DNA of 39,118 bases from Candidatus Brockarchaeota archaeon (lineage in GTDB: Archaea; Thermoproteota; EX4484-205; JAAOZO01): the NCBI GenBank assembly GCA_017601145.1, contig JAFNIV010000016.1, forward strand, positions 1-39,118, given 5' to 3'. Under the pieces are notes generated by a model. The model made no database searches. It saw only the letters and a list, made by a program, of their open reading frames with translations, and had not been told where the DNA came from. Below are positions 24,796 to 32,880 of the stretch, one piece after another (position 1 is the first letter of the stretch; each line of letters starts with the position of its first letter). A program made the position numbers and the translations under genes.

Positions 24796-25416
24796 TTGAC
24801 GTCTAAGAAAAGAGGTAAGATAATAGCCATAGAAGGTATAGATGGAAGTGGAAAGACTACAGTTTCAACAGAGATTTATTCATTTCTTTCTTCAAAGGGT
24901 GTCCCAATCTACTACTCTTTTGAACCTACCTACACAAAAATTGGTAGCATAATCCATAGGTTTCTTAGAGGAGAAATACCCTTAGATTCACACTCTCAAG
25001 CGTTACTCTTTGCAGCAGATAGGCTAGAACATTTATCAAGAGAAATAATTCCGTATATTAAACAAGGAAAAAACGTAATACTTGATAGGTACGTTCATTC
25101 TTCTTATGCTTATCAAGGTGCGTTGTTAAATGATTTAAAATGGATTATGACAATCAATAAGTTTGCTCTTGCTCCAGATTTAGCAATTTACATAGACGTC
25201 CCGCCTTCTGTAGCAATTAGAAGAATAAGAAAAAAAGGAAGGTCAAATATAAGTGTGTATGAAAGTGTTCGCTTTTTAGGAAGAGTACGAAATATTTACA
25301 AGTCGTTTGTAAAAAAAGGTGAACTTATTGAAATAGATGGAACAAAAGAAAAAGATCAAGTTGTAAAAAGTGCTTTGGCAATAGTATGTAAGAGCTTAAA
25401 AATAAAGCTACTCTAA
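24796..25416 (+). CDS. tmk: Thymidylate kinase
   Basis: Tmk phosphorylates dTMP to dTDP. The 206-aa product has the P-loop GIDGSGKTT (14-22), FEPTYTKIG, DRYVHSSYAYQGA (DR[YFW] motif) and a basic LID-like RRIRKKGRSN. The start is TTG at 24796, ten residues before the beta-strand leading into the P-loop. The intergenic region towards the HD gene is only about 60 bases and must hold both divergent promoters. The stop interlocks with that of the XPF gene (CTAA, 25413-25416). Confidence 0.93.
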   Translation: MTSKKRGKIIAIEGIDGSGKTTVSTEIYSFLSSKGVPIYYSFEPTYTKIGSIIHRFLRGEIPLDSHSQALLFAADRLEHLSREIIPYIKQGKNVILDRYVHSSYAYQGALLNDLKWIMTINKFALAPDLAIYIDVPPSVAIRRIRKKGRSNISVYESVRFLGRVRNIYKSFVKKGELIEIDGTKEKDQVVKSALAIVCKSLKIKLL

Positions 25417-26138
25417 GTCTTGTTCCATGGTTGGGTTAAAACTTCTTTTATTTTCGTTGCTTTTGTTTTTCCTATTCCTTCAACAGTCATAAGCTCTTCT
25501 ATATTTGCATTAAACACATTTATCGGACTGTTAAATTTGTTCAATAGTCTTTCAGCGAGAGTTCTCTCGATGTATGGTAAACCCGATAAAAGGTATATCT
25601 GAAATTCTCTTATATCCATTGGTTTTTTATGCTCCCTTACTCTCACCGCCTTTTTATTTTTTAACTGTTCTCTTTCAGCTATTTTTAGTATAATTTGTGC
25701 AGTATTTCTTTGTGAGTTAGAGAATAAAACTGGAATATAAAAATCTACAGCCAGTGAGATCAACGCTCCTGTAACTGCATTTGGACGTAAGTTAGAATCT
25801 TCATACACATCTTCTCCTTCTATTACTATAAGTGGTTGAGGATAGCTTTCTTTTAGATTTTTTGCTTGGTTAAATAGCCTACCATCTACTATGGAACTTG
25901 AAAAATCTTTAGTAGTTTTTCTTTCTATTACAACATTTTCTGATACAACATAGTCCCCAACGTCAAGCATTGCATACTTAATGTTGGCTTTTAGTAGTTT
26001 AAGTTCTTCTACTACTCCCGAGCCTTTTTCTCTTTCATCAACTATTACTCTTATTCCTTGGTTTTCTTCTGATGAAAAAAAGCTGCTAAGGGTTTTCACA
26101 TCTTTTCTTGTCATATTTTGGTAGTTCAGATCGTTCAT
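25413..26138 (-). CDS. XPF/ERCC4-type structure-specific endonuclease, short form
   Basis: This 241-aa protein has the ERCC4 nuclease core VIVDEREKGSG, LDVGDYVVS and IERKTTKDF (Glu72-Arg-Lys, Asp78), followed by tandem helix-hairpin-helix motifs (LLSGLPYIERTLAERLL and MTVEGIGKTKATKI). It lacks the Hef helicase half, as in Crenarchaeota, where this form cuts 3'-flap and nicked junctions with PCNA. I do not see a clear C-terminal PIP box in the PWNKT end. The ATG start is supported by the usual N-terminal length. Confidence 0.92.
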   Translation of the reverse strand: MNDLNYQNMTRKDVKTLSSFFSSEENQGIRVIVDEREKGSGVVEELKLLKANIKYAMLDVGDYVVSENVVIERKTTKDFSSSIVDGRLFNQAKNLKESYPQPLIVIEGEDVYEDSNLRPNAVTGALISLAVDFYIPVLFSNSQRNTAQIILKIAEREQLKNKKAVRVREHKKPMDIREFQIYLLSGLPYIERTLAERLLNKFNSPINVFNANIEELMTVEGIGKTKATKIKEVLTQPWNKT

Positions 26139-26184
26139 TATTTAATAATTCTTTTTTATTTACATAATTCTTATAAACTTATTT

Positions 26185-26499
26185 TTATGTTTCTTTAATC
26201 AGTTCATGAATAATCCTTATTGCTTCTAAAATTGTTCTAATCTCATTTACATCTTGCGATTTTTCAAGGCTCTGAAGTAGCAACTCAAGTTTCTTAGCTA
26301 AAATTTCTTTTTCTGTTCCTATCGTATTTTTTGGCTTGATTTCTTTCTTTTCTGTTTTTGTATAACCACAAGAAGGGCACTTTATGGTGTTATCTTTAAG
26401 TCTGAATAATGGTGCCCCGCACACAGGGCATTGTTCAGCAAGCATAATTGCTCCAGAAAGTAGTAGCTTTGCCATTTCTTTTACCTTATCTTCGTTCAT
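26185..26499 (-). CDS. p27/Sjogren autoantigen-type zinc-ribbon protein
   Basis: This is a small archaeal protein of about 104 aa with AKLLLSGAIMLAEQCPVCGAPLF and KCPSCG (Cys24, 27, 41, 44), the zinc-binding signature of the autoantigen p27 family. The C-terminal half is helical and charged. The family has no settled function. The start is either this ATG or the in-frame TTG at 26508. It is divergent from UPF0147, with about 75 bases between starts. Confidence 0.87.
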   Translation of the reverse strand: MNEDKVKEMAKLLLSGAIMLAEQCPVCGAPLFRLKDNTIKCPSCGYTKTEKKEIKPKNTIGTEKEILAKKLELLLQSLEKSQDVNEIRTILEAIRIIHELIKET

Positions 26500-26576
26500 C
26501 GAGGACAATCTTTAATTATGCCTCTATTTTGTGGTTGTAGCAAGAAATAAGCATTTTGCTGAGGTGGTGTGTAAAA

Positions 26577-26861
26577 ATGAGTGTAAAAACTAAGAAAAAA
26601 GCAGAGTTAAATGAAGAAAAAGTAATTAAAGCAATTGAAATTTTAAAGTTAATTCAAACGGATGTTGCAACACCAAAGAGTGTTAGGAAGCTTATTAAGG
26701 AAGCGCAAGACTATTTACTTAAAAAAGACTTAAGTCCAGGTGTTAGAGCTGCTTCTGCTATCCAGTTACTAGAAGAAGCTAATCAGGATCCAAATCTTCC
26801 AATGCTTTCTCGTACAAGAATTTGGAATGCATTATCTATGTTAGAAACTGTTAAAGATTGA
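26577..26861 (+). CDS. UPF0147 family protein
   Basis: This is a helical archaeal protein of 94 aa and unknown function. The family pattern is clear: TPKSVRKLIKEA, GVRAASAIQLLEEA, DPNLPMLSRTRIWN. I place the start at ATG 26577 because GAGGTGGTG, a strong Shine-Dalgarno sequence, lies just in front, and the upstream in-frame residues do not fit the family. Confidence 0.9.
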   Translation: MSVKTKKKAELNEEKVIKAIEILKLIQTDVATPKSVRKLIKEAQDYLLKKDLSPGVRAASAIQLLEEANQDPNLPMLSRTRIWNALSMLETVKD

Positions 26862-27049
26862 TTCTACTTTTTATTCTAAATGATCTTTTTTTAATACTTA
26901 TTAAACGAATGAAAATCTTTCTCGAAAGTTTCTTTCTTTTTCCTACCTTATTATAATTTACTATTAGAAGTTTTTTACAAGTTTAAGTCTACTCATTATC
27001 GAGTTTAATTTTTTAATTTAACTAATAGGTGGCCTTTTCAACATCTTGG
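26862..27049. other. Gene-free AT-rich spacer
   Basis: T-rich runs (CTTTTTTTAATAC and TTTCTTTCTTTTTCC) after UPF0147 look like a terminator. I see no gene. The spacer reaches the probable right end of the IS607-like element. Confidence 0.5.
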
Positions 27050-27121
27050 CCTCTAAATACAATTAGGATTTTCTAATCTCTTCACTTAAGGACTCGTATC
27101 TCCTTAGTATTGGGTTCTGAG

Positions 27122-28267
27122 TTAAGTAGAGATAGATGATGTTTCATTCCTACTCAACCCTTCCCTCTCTATTATTTCATCGAGGGCTCTTTGGGGGAAC
27201 CCTTCTCCCCGCATCTGAAGGTTCAATACTACTACAACGTCTCTATCCATTGCTAATCCGCATTCTTCGCATTTCATTATCCTGCCCAGATAGGAAGCCA
27301 TGCTTCCAGAACAGAGAGGGCAGGTTTTAGATGAGTTTTTAGGATTAACATATTTTGTTGGTAAGTTAAGCCATTTAAGTTTGTATTCAAGCATGAACTG
27401 GAATGTTCTTGCATTCCACTTTGATAGCTTTCGGTTCATTTTCTTTGAGTGGTTTAGAATTTTATACTTCACGCTCTTAAGTCTCTCCATGATTGCTCCA
27501 CAGTTCTTCTCCTTGAGCTCCCTCGCAATCTGTGTGGTTAGTTTGTGCATGAAGTCCTTGGCTCTATTCTTCTCACGTTTAGAATATTTCTCTAGCAACC
27601 TCTTTGATGTTTCTGGCTTAAGCCTTGATAACCTCTGTATTCTCCTCCGCTTGTTCTCACAGACTCTGTGGATGTGGTAAAGCTCTTTTAGGTCATAGCG
27701 CTTAATCTCGCCATCTATGAAGTCCGTTACATTCGTTAAGTTAACATCAAATGAAGCCCACTTCTCAGCTTTGGGCTCAACGCTCTTCTTAACTGTGATT
27801 GTCAGCTCCTTCTCAGTCATAAGTAGTCCACCAACTCTATCAAAATCACTCGGGATCCAGTCGTACTTTGTTAAGTCAACCTCAAGATACCGCTTATTAG
27901 GCTCTATGCTTATCTTCAGTATACCATTTCTGAAGCTGAAGAGAGTACTCTTGATGTAGACTGTTCTCTTAGTTATCTTAGGCTTACTTTCAGCTCTCCC
28001 CCTATTATATAATGTTATCCAGCTCTTAACAAGCCCTATGACAGAGTTTATTGCTGAATCAACATAATGCTTTGAAAACCTCCAGTTTTTTAGTAACTCA
28101 TCTCTAAGCTTCTTCCTATCCTCTCTACTGAGGCTTAGGTGAGCCTTCTTAGAAATTTTAACATATAAGAATATCGCGTCTAAAGCTCTTTGCTTAACTT
28201 GAAAGTATTCTTCGATTAAATCCTTTGGAGCTTCTACTGGGATTCTGTAGCTTTTAACTGCTTCCAT
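27122..28267 (-). CDS. tnpB: TnpB, RNA-guided nuclease of an IS607-like element
   Basis: TnpB is the Cas12-like, omega-RNA-guided endonuclease of IS605/IS607 elements. The 381 aa are near full length. RuvC residues are present: Asp174 in SFDVN, Glu261 in AIMERL, and Asp341/Asp343 in MDRDVVVVLNL. The zinc finger between them has Cys316, 319, 333 and 336 (CPLC and CEEC). The N-terminal half is basic and helical. All catalytic residues are intact, so the protein may still cut DNA even though its partner transposase is dead. The ATG overlaps the end of the tnpA remnant. GC content and codon use differ from surrounding genes. Confidence 0.93.
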   Translation of the reverse strand: MEAVKSYRIPVEAPKDLIEEYFQVKQRALDAIFLYVKISKKAHLSLSREDRKKLRDELLKNWRFSKHYVDSAINSVIGLVKSWITLYNRGRAESKPKITKRTVYIKSTLFSFRNGILKISIEPNKRYLEVDLTKYDWIPSDFDRVGGLLMTEKELTITVKKSVEPKAEKWASFDVNLTNVTDFIDGEIKRYDLKELYHIHRVCENKRRRIQRLSRLKPETSKRLLEKYSKREKNRAKDFMHKLTTQIARELKEKNCGAIMERLKSVKYKILNHSKKMNRKLSKWNARTFQFMLEYKLKWLNLPTKYVNPKNSSKTCPLCSGSMASYLGRIMKCEECGLAMDRDVVVVLNLQMRGEGFPQRALDEIIEREGLSRNETSSIST

Positions 28268-28406
28268 AATCTTTCGACCTCACTCTTAGTGTTGGAAGCC
28301 TAATAGCCTTAATAATCCCCTTCTTTTGCCATTTTCAAAGAGTCTTAACTGAGATGTTAAATATCTTTGCAACATCCTTTGGTCTAAGCAGTTCTTCAGA
28401 CATCAT
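28254..28406 (-). pseudogene. Remnant of IS607 tnpA (MerR-like HTH only, nonsense codon)
   Basis: The minus strand reads MMSEELLRPKDVAKIFNISV then KTL, stop, KWQKKGIIKAIRLPTLRVR. This is the MerR-type helix-turn-helix that begins IS607 serine transposases. An in-frame TGA (28335-28337) interrupts it, apparently where a Trp or Arg codon stood. After about 45 codons the frame leaves homology and ends (28254-28256), so the whole serine-recombinase domain has been deleted. The residual frame runs into the tnpB start. A TATA-like GGTTTAAATAG lies about 25-35 bases before the ATG and may now drive tnpB. Confidence 0.8.
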
Positions 28407-28429
28407 TAAGAATAAAGTAATCAACCTCT

Positions 28430-28442
28430 ATTTAAACCTACC
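28430..28442 (-). promoter_or_regulatory. Promoter of the IS607-like element
   Basis: On the minus strand TAGGTTTAAATAG lies about 25-35 bases before the tnpA-remnant ATG (28406). The spacing suits a leaderless archaeal transcript that would also carry tnpB. Confidence 0.5.
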
Positions 28443-28517
28443 TGTCTCGAAACTGCTGACAACGGCAAATGAGATAAAATTTTTACAATACTTAAAAAAG
28501 GTTCGGTAATGAAATAA

Positions 28518-28538
28518 AAAATAAATATTTAAAACTTA
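28518..28538 (+). promoter_or_regulatory. Candidate promoter of sufCB
   Basis: An A-rich stretch followed by AAATATTTAAAACTTAGG lies about 35-45 bases before the sufC ATG. It separates the suf genes from the transposon on the other strand. Confidence 0.5.
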
Positions 28539-28569
28539 GGCCTCCAACATAAAAGCCTGTAACAACTAA

Positions 28570-29298
28570 ATGTTACTAGAAATTAAAAACTTATTTGTAA
28601 ATGTAGGAGAAAGAGAAATACTTTCAGGTATTAACTTATTTCTAGAAGAAGGAGAGCTCTCTTTCTTAACAGGCCCAAATGGGTCTGGTAAAAGCTCTTT
28701 ACTAAATACAATAATTGGCATCCCAAAATACGAAGTTAAAAATGGAAGTATCCTGTTTAACAAAAGGGATTTGTTAAGGCTTTCGTTGACAGAAAGAGCA
28801 AAGATTGGAGTTGGAATAGCTTTTCAGTATTTGCCAAAAATAAAGGGTCTTTTGCTTAAGGATTTGCTGACTTTAATCAGTCAGAAATATGGAACTCCTA
28901 AAGAAACCTTAGAATATTACATTGACTTCCTTCGCGTAAGAGAACTCCTAGAAAGAGATGTAAACGTTAACTTTAGTGGAGGTGAAATGAAACGAGTTGA
29001 ATTGTTAACGTTACTTGTACAAAGACCAAAACTAGCTCTTATTGACGAACCCGACTCTGGAGTTGATGTTGAAAATGTAAAAATAGTAAGTTATGCAATT
29101 AAAGAACTTCTCTCTGAAGGTTCTTCTGCACTGGTTGTAACTCATACTGGAAACGTAATAAAGTATATACCTGATGCAAGGGCTTATGTCATGTTAAATG
29201 GAAAAATTATGTGTTATGGTAATGCAGTTGATGTTTTCAAAGATATATCAACTTTGGGTTTTGATGGGTGTGTTCAATGCAAAAGAAAGAAGAATTAA
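28570..29298 (+). CDS. sufC: Fe-S cluster assembly ATPase SufC
   Basis: SufC is the ABC-type ATPase of the SUF scaffold. The 242-aa protein has Walker A GPNGSGKS (35-42), Q-loop Gln86, signature FSGGE (135-139) and Walker B LIDEPDSGVD (Asp159-Glu160). TERAKIGVGIAFQYLPKIKG is typical of SufC rather than of transporter ATPases. There is no membrane partner; sufB overlaps the 3' end. This minimal SufBC pair is the common archaeal arrangement and would serve IorA, XPD and AcnX clusters among others. Confidence 0.93.
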   Translation: MLLEIKNLFVNVGEREILSGINLFLEEGELSFLTGPNGSGKSSLLNTIIGIPKYEVKNGSILFNKRDLLRLSLTERAKIGVGIAFQYLPKIKGLLLKDLLTLISQKYGTPKETLEYYIDFLRVRELLERDVNVNFSGGEMKRVELLTLLVQRPKLALIDEPDSGVDVENVKIVSYAIKELLSEGSSALVVTHTGNVIKYIPDARAYVMLNGKIMCYGNAVDVFKDISTLGFDGCVQCKRKKN

Positions 29299-30488
29299 TT
29301 GAAAGAGCAAAGAAAGCATTAAATAAACTAAGCCTTTATGGCCCAGATATAGACCTATCACAGTTTAGATCCTTTAAGGCATTGGAGGAAAAAATAGGAT
29401 TTGAAAACCTTGATGAAAAAATAATTAAAAAGGCAGAAGAAGTTGGTTTTTCATATGATCAATCTAGTAGATCTGGTTCGTACTTTCAATTAAACAATTC
29501 CTCAATATACACTAAGTCAAGGACAAAGGGGCTGGAAATATATTCTCTTGAAGATGCATTGAAAATGGAAGAAGTTAAAGAAAAGTTGTGGAGCCTTCTT
29601 TCAGTTGATTCAGACAAATTCACTGCTTTTGCTTCATTGGTTGAAAAAGCTGGCTATGTTATTATTGTAAGAAAGGGTACAAAGGTTGATTACCCTGTTC
29701 AATCGTGTTTGTTTATGAACAACGTTGAGGTTCAAGCTCCACACAACATAATAATTGCAGAGGAAGATTCAAGTGTTAACATAATAACTGGTTGTACAAT
29801 AATGCCTGAAGTTGTAGGTTTACACATAGGCATTTCTGAGTTCTTCATTGGAAGAAACGCTAGAGTAACTTTTACGATGGTACATTCGTGGAACAAAGAA
29901 ACGCATGTAAGACCAAGAACAGCTGCAATTGTTGAAGAAGGAGGTGAATTCATAAATTATTACATTAACGTTAGAAGTGTTTTAACCTTACAGACTTTTC
30001 CAAGAATCTATTTAGAAGGGAAAAATGCAAGAGCCTTTTCTTACTCTACAGTAGTGGCTTCAAAAAATTCTATAGTTGATATTGGGACTGAAGTTGTACT
30101 TAATGGAGAAAATTCAAGAGGCGAAATAGTATCAAAATCAATTTCAAAGGATAATGCAAAGATAGTAACAAGAGGAAAGTTAATAGCAAATTCAAAGTAT
30201 ACTAAAGGACATCTTGAATGTAATGGCTTAATTCTAAGTCCAAGTTCAAAAATATATGCTGTTCCTGAATTAGAAAGCAATATAGACAGCACAGAACTAA
30301 CTCATGAAGCTGCCATTGGAAAAATAGGCGAAGACGAAGTTAACTATTTAATGAGCAAAGGTTTTTCAAAAGAAGAAGCCACTTCAATATTAATTAAAGG
30401 ATTTGTTTCTACGAGAACTAAAGGTCTACCTGATTATCTTCAAAAAATGTTAAAGAATATAGATGAAATGATAGTTAAGGTTCTTTAG
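29277..30488 (+). CDS. sufB: Fe-S scaffold protein SufB/SufD family
   Basis: This is a scaffold on which the cluster is built, acting with SufC. The roughly 403-aa product has the right-handed beta-helix core typical of the family and the C-terminal signature ESNIDSTELTHEAAIGKIGE followed by YLMSKGFSKEEA. Only one SufB/D gene is present, so a homodimer is likely. I prefer ATG 29277 (22-base overlap with sufC); GTG 29268 is in frame. Confidence 0.92.
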   Translation: MQKKEELIERAKKALNKLSLYGPDIDLSQFRSFKALEEKIGFENLDEKIIKKAEEVGFSYDQSSRSGSYFQLNNSSIYTKSRTKGLEIYSLEDALKMEEVKEKLWSLLSVDSDKFTAFASLVEKAGYVIIVRKGTKVDYPVQSCLFMNNVEVQAPHNIIIAEEDSSVNIITGCTIMPEVVGLHIGISEFFIGRNARVTFTMVHSWNKETHVRPRTAAIVEEGGEFINYYINVRSVLTLQTFPRIYLEGKNARAFSYSTVVASKNSIVDIGTEVVLNGENSRGEIVSKSISKDNAKIVTRGKLIANSKYTKGHLECNGLILSPSSKIYAVPELESNIDSTELTHEAAIGKIGEDEVNYLMSKGFSKEEATSILIKGFVSTRTKGLPDYLQKMLKNIDEMIVKVL

Positions 30489-30494
30489 TGAAGC

Positions 30495-30508
30495 AATTTT
30501 TATAAGTA
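30495..30508 (+). promoter_or_regulatory. Promoter of the GT-C-like membrane protein gene
   Basis: AATTTTTATAAGTA lies about 20-28 bases before the ATG at 30523, the right distance for a leaderless transcript starting at or near the start codon. Confidence 0.6.
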
Positions 30509-30522
30509 TTAACAACTTAAAT

Positions 30523-32880
30523 ATGTGGAAAGCAAAGATGTTAAAGAAGTCAACAAGTAAGTTTGTGTTTGAGTTTACAAAAAATCACTTTGAAATATTT
30601 TCTTTACTCTTTTTATTCCTTTACACATTTTTATCTGTCAAAACTATATTTTTAAAAGGTATGATTCCAGGCTGGGATAATCCTGTTCATTACGTTAATG
30701 CCTATTTAACAGCACTTTACATGTTTCCAAAACTAAATATTCTGGAATGGGATCCATTTAACGAGTTTGGTTGGGTATTCAACCTATACTACAATCCAGG
30801 CATGAGTGTCTTCGTTTCTTTTATTTACTATTTGTTTTTTAGGTCAATAGACTTTTTGTTGGCTTACAAGATAGCTTTTTTCCTTGCATACTTTCTTCTT
30901 GCTCCAGCTGTTTATATGTTTGTTCATGCATTAACAGAAGATAAAATTGCAGCAATAGTATCTTCACTGCTTTCTATTACAACTTTTGTTGAAGAATCAA
31001 CATGGTTTGATGCTGGTTTAAAACAAATGTATTACATAGGAATGTGGCCTGAAAGATTAGGAATGGTATTTGCATTTTTTAGTGTTGCTTTCTTAGCGTA
31101 CTCTTTTGCCTCAAAATCTTTACCAAAAGTTCTCTTATTAACTGGGATGTCTGCCTTAATGTTTTTCATGGCTGTATTAACACATGTTATGATGGGGATT
31201 TCTGCAGCATATATGGCAACATTGTTGTGGTTCTTTTTATCGATCAAGCTACTGAAAGAAGTTTTTTCAATTAAACAGAAAGGTCTTTTAAAAAATTTCA
31301 TTGTACTAGAAACTCCTCCTTTGTTAAAGTTTGCTTCAGCTGGTTTTCTTTCTTTGGGTATGGCTGCGTTTTGGATGTTACCATTGTTTCAAACTTTGTC
31401 AACTTACCATAGCTTTCCGGCCATTACGTGGTCTACTGGTCCTTCAATTTTTGGAGAAATTTTTACTAGCTTCCCTTGGTATCTCCTAATTTTCTATTGT
31501 ATAGGAGCTTTTTCATATGTTTTTGTCCAAGGCAAGATTTCTTACCCTTCTATTACTTCTTCTACTGTTATTCTTTTTCTACAAGTTATAACTCTTGCAA
31601 GTTTAAATGATGGCTACGTTGGGTTAAGACTTATAATTGCGGTTATTGTTTCATTGATCTTACTACTTTCTTCGGATGACTTGTTTGTTTCTTTTTCTTT
31701 AGCTTTGATTTCTCTTCTTGGTTTCTTGGCAACTGGTCCAGACACTTATGTTGTTTTTTTAGGACCAATACAATTAAATCTCCTTAACATACTCCCATTT
31801 GCAAGGAACTTTGGTTATTCTAAGTTCAGCGCACCTGCTAGAATACTAGTACTTAGTTTGTCTGCATTAGGTTTCTCAAGATTATCCCGTAAGCTATACT
31901 CTTTGTCAAAAGCATCAAGTTTTTCAGTTGTATACTCTGTTGTCGTTGGACTACTTGCTTTTTTAATAATAAATTCCTCATTGAACGCTCAACTACAAAC
32001 TACTGACCTTTTATATCCTTGGAACAAAGAGAAAGTTTTCAAATTAACTTCTGATTATCCTGGCTTTAATAAAGTAGATGACCTTATAAATTGGACAAAG
32101 TTAAATGTTCCAAACAATACTTATATTCTTTTTCAGGATACCTTGGATTTAGGAGATAACGTAAACTTTCAAACTTCTCACTATATTTATGTAGCTACTA
32201 TTACGTTAGATCGTCCTTCAATAGGTGGTTGCTTTGGAACAAACTATATAACAAACCCATACGCAAATTCTGAAGGCGGTTACCTTCTTGGCTTTGAAAT
32301 TAATAAGTTTATAGAAGATAAAAATTTGTTGCTAAATCTAATGAATGAGTTAGGTATCAGTTACGTAGCAATTTTTGACTCTAATTTAATTAATGTACTA
32401 AATACCTCAAACGATTTTAGACTAGAATACTACAATGGTCTGTATGCTGTATTTAGAAAAGTTAATCTTTCGGACATTGTTTTTATTGAAGGTCAAGGAA
32501 AAGTTGACTTTGTAAACTTTTCTATAGATCATATTAAAATTAAAGTTAGTCAAGTTTTGAGTAACGATTCCTACTTAATAATTAGGCAAGTTAACTTTCC
32601 AGGGTTTATGGCTGAAGTTAATGGTAAGCCTGTTCCAATAAGTACGTACTATCCTAAGCTACCAAACGCTATCATAAACTGGCATTGGGTTCAACCAGTA
32701 TACAACTGGAGAATACCATTTATTAAAATAAAGCTTCCTATAAACTCTTCTGAAGTTATGCTCGATTTTGAAATTAGCACGCCAGGAACAAACATTTCTA
32801 GAATATCTTGGGTCATATTAATAATTATATTTGCTTCTGCTATTGTTTTGTTATTAGTAAGGAGGTTTGTTAAGAAGTGA
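30523..32880 (+). CDS. Large polytopic membrane protein, GT-C / PTPS-related type
   Basis: This 785-aa protein has about a dozen hydrophobic helices in the first about 490 residues and then a soluble, probably extracytoplasmic domain with many Asn-x-Ser/Thr sites, closed by a final helix before the basic end VRRFVKK. The first loop, GMIPGWDNPVHYVNAYL followed by WDPFNEFGWVFNLYYNPG, resembles the PTPS-related membrane family, a GT-C-fold group with acidic residues in the first outer loop. The probable role is transfer of a sugar from a polyprenyl-phosphate donor to a surface molecule. The next gene starts on its stop (GTGA) and encodes a UbiA-type enzyme that could make such a donor. Confidence 0.65.
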   Translation: MWKAKMLKKSTSKFVFEFTKNHFEIFSLLFLFLYTFLSVKTIFLKGMIPGWDNPVHYVNAYLTALYMFPKLNILEWDPFNEFGWVFNLYYNPGMSVFVSFIYYLFFRSIDFLLAYKIAFFLAYFLLAPAVYMFVHALTEDKIAAIVSSLLSITTFVEESTWFDAGLKQMYYIGMWPERLGMVFAFFSVAFLAYSFASKSLPKVLLLTGMSALMFFMAVLTHVMMGISAAYMATLLWFFLSIKLLKEVFSIKQKGLLKNFIVLETPPLLKFASAGFLSLGMAAFWMLPLFQTLSTYHSFPAITWSTGPSIFGEIFTSFPWYLLIFYCIGAFSYVFVQGKISYPSITSSTVILFLQVITLASLNDGYVGLRLIIAVIVSLILLLSSDDLFVSFSLALISLLGFLATGPDTYVVFLGPIQLNLLNILPFARNFGYSKFSAPARILVLSLSALGFSRLSRKLYSLSKASSFSVVYSVVVGLLAFLIINSSLNAQLQTTDLLYPWNKEKVFKLTSDYPGFNKVDDLINWTKLNVPNNTYILFQDTLDLGDNVNFQTSHYIYVATITLDRPSIGGCFGTNYITNPYANSEGGYLLGFEINKFIEDKNLLLNLMNELGISYVAIFDSNLINVLNTSNDFRLEYYNGLYAVFRKVNLSDIVFIEGQGKVDFVNFSIDHIKIKVSQVLSNDSYLIIRQVNFPGFMAEVNGKPVPISTYYPKLPNAIINWHWVQPVYNWRIPFIKIKLPINSSEVMLDFEISTPGTNISRISWVILIIIFASAIVLLLVRRFVKK

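Larger units (their letters stand above)
27050..28445 (-). mobile_element. IS607-like transposable element, tnpA defective
   Basis: The unit holds a truncated MerR-type HTH of a serine-transposase gene followed by an intact tnpB, in the IS607 order. Downstream of tnpB on the minus strand, 27040-27115 contains small inverted repeats (AAGGAGATACGAGTCCTT and ATTAGAAAATCCTAAT), probably the right end and the source of the tnpB guide RNA. Exact ends cannot be fixed because IS607 makes no target-site duplication and lacks terminal inverted repeats. The higher GC of tnpB against its neighbours supports recent arrival. Confidence 0.7.

Noticed and set aside
27136-27959. Plus-strand frames (64, 126 and 80 codons) opposite tnpB
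   Set aside because: They are antisense shadows; tnpB on the other strand has a complete catalytic signature.
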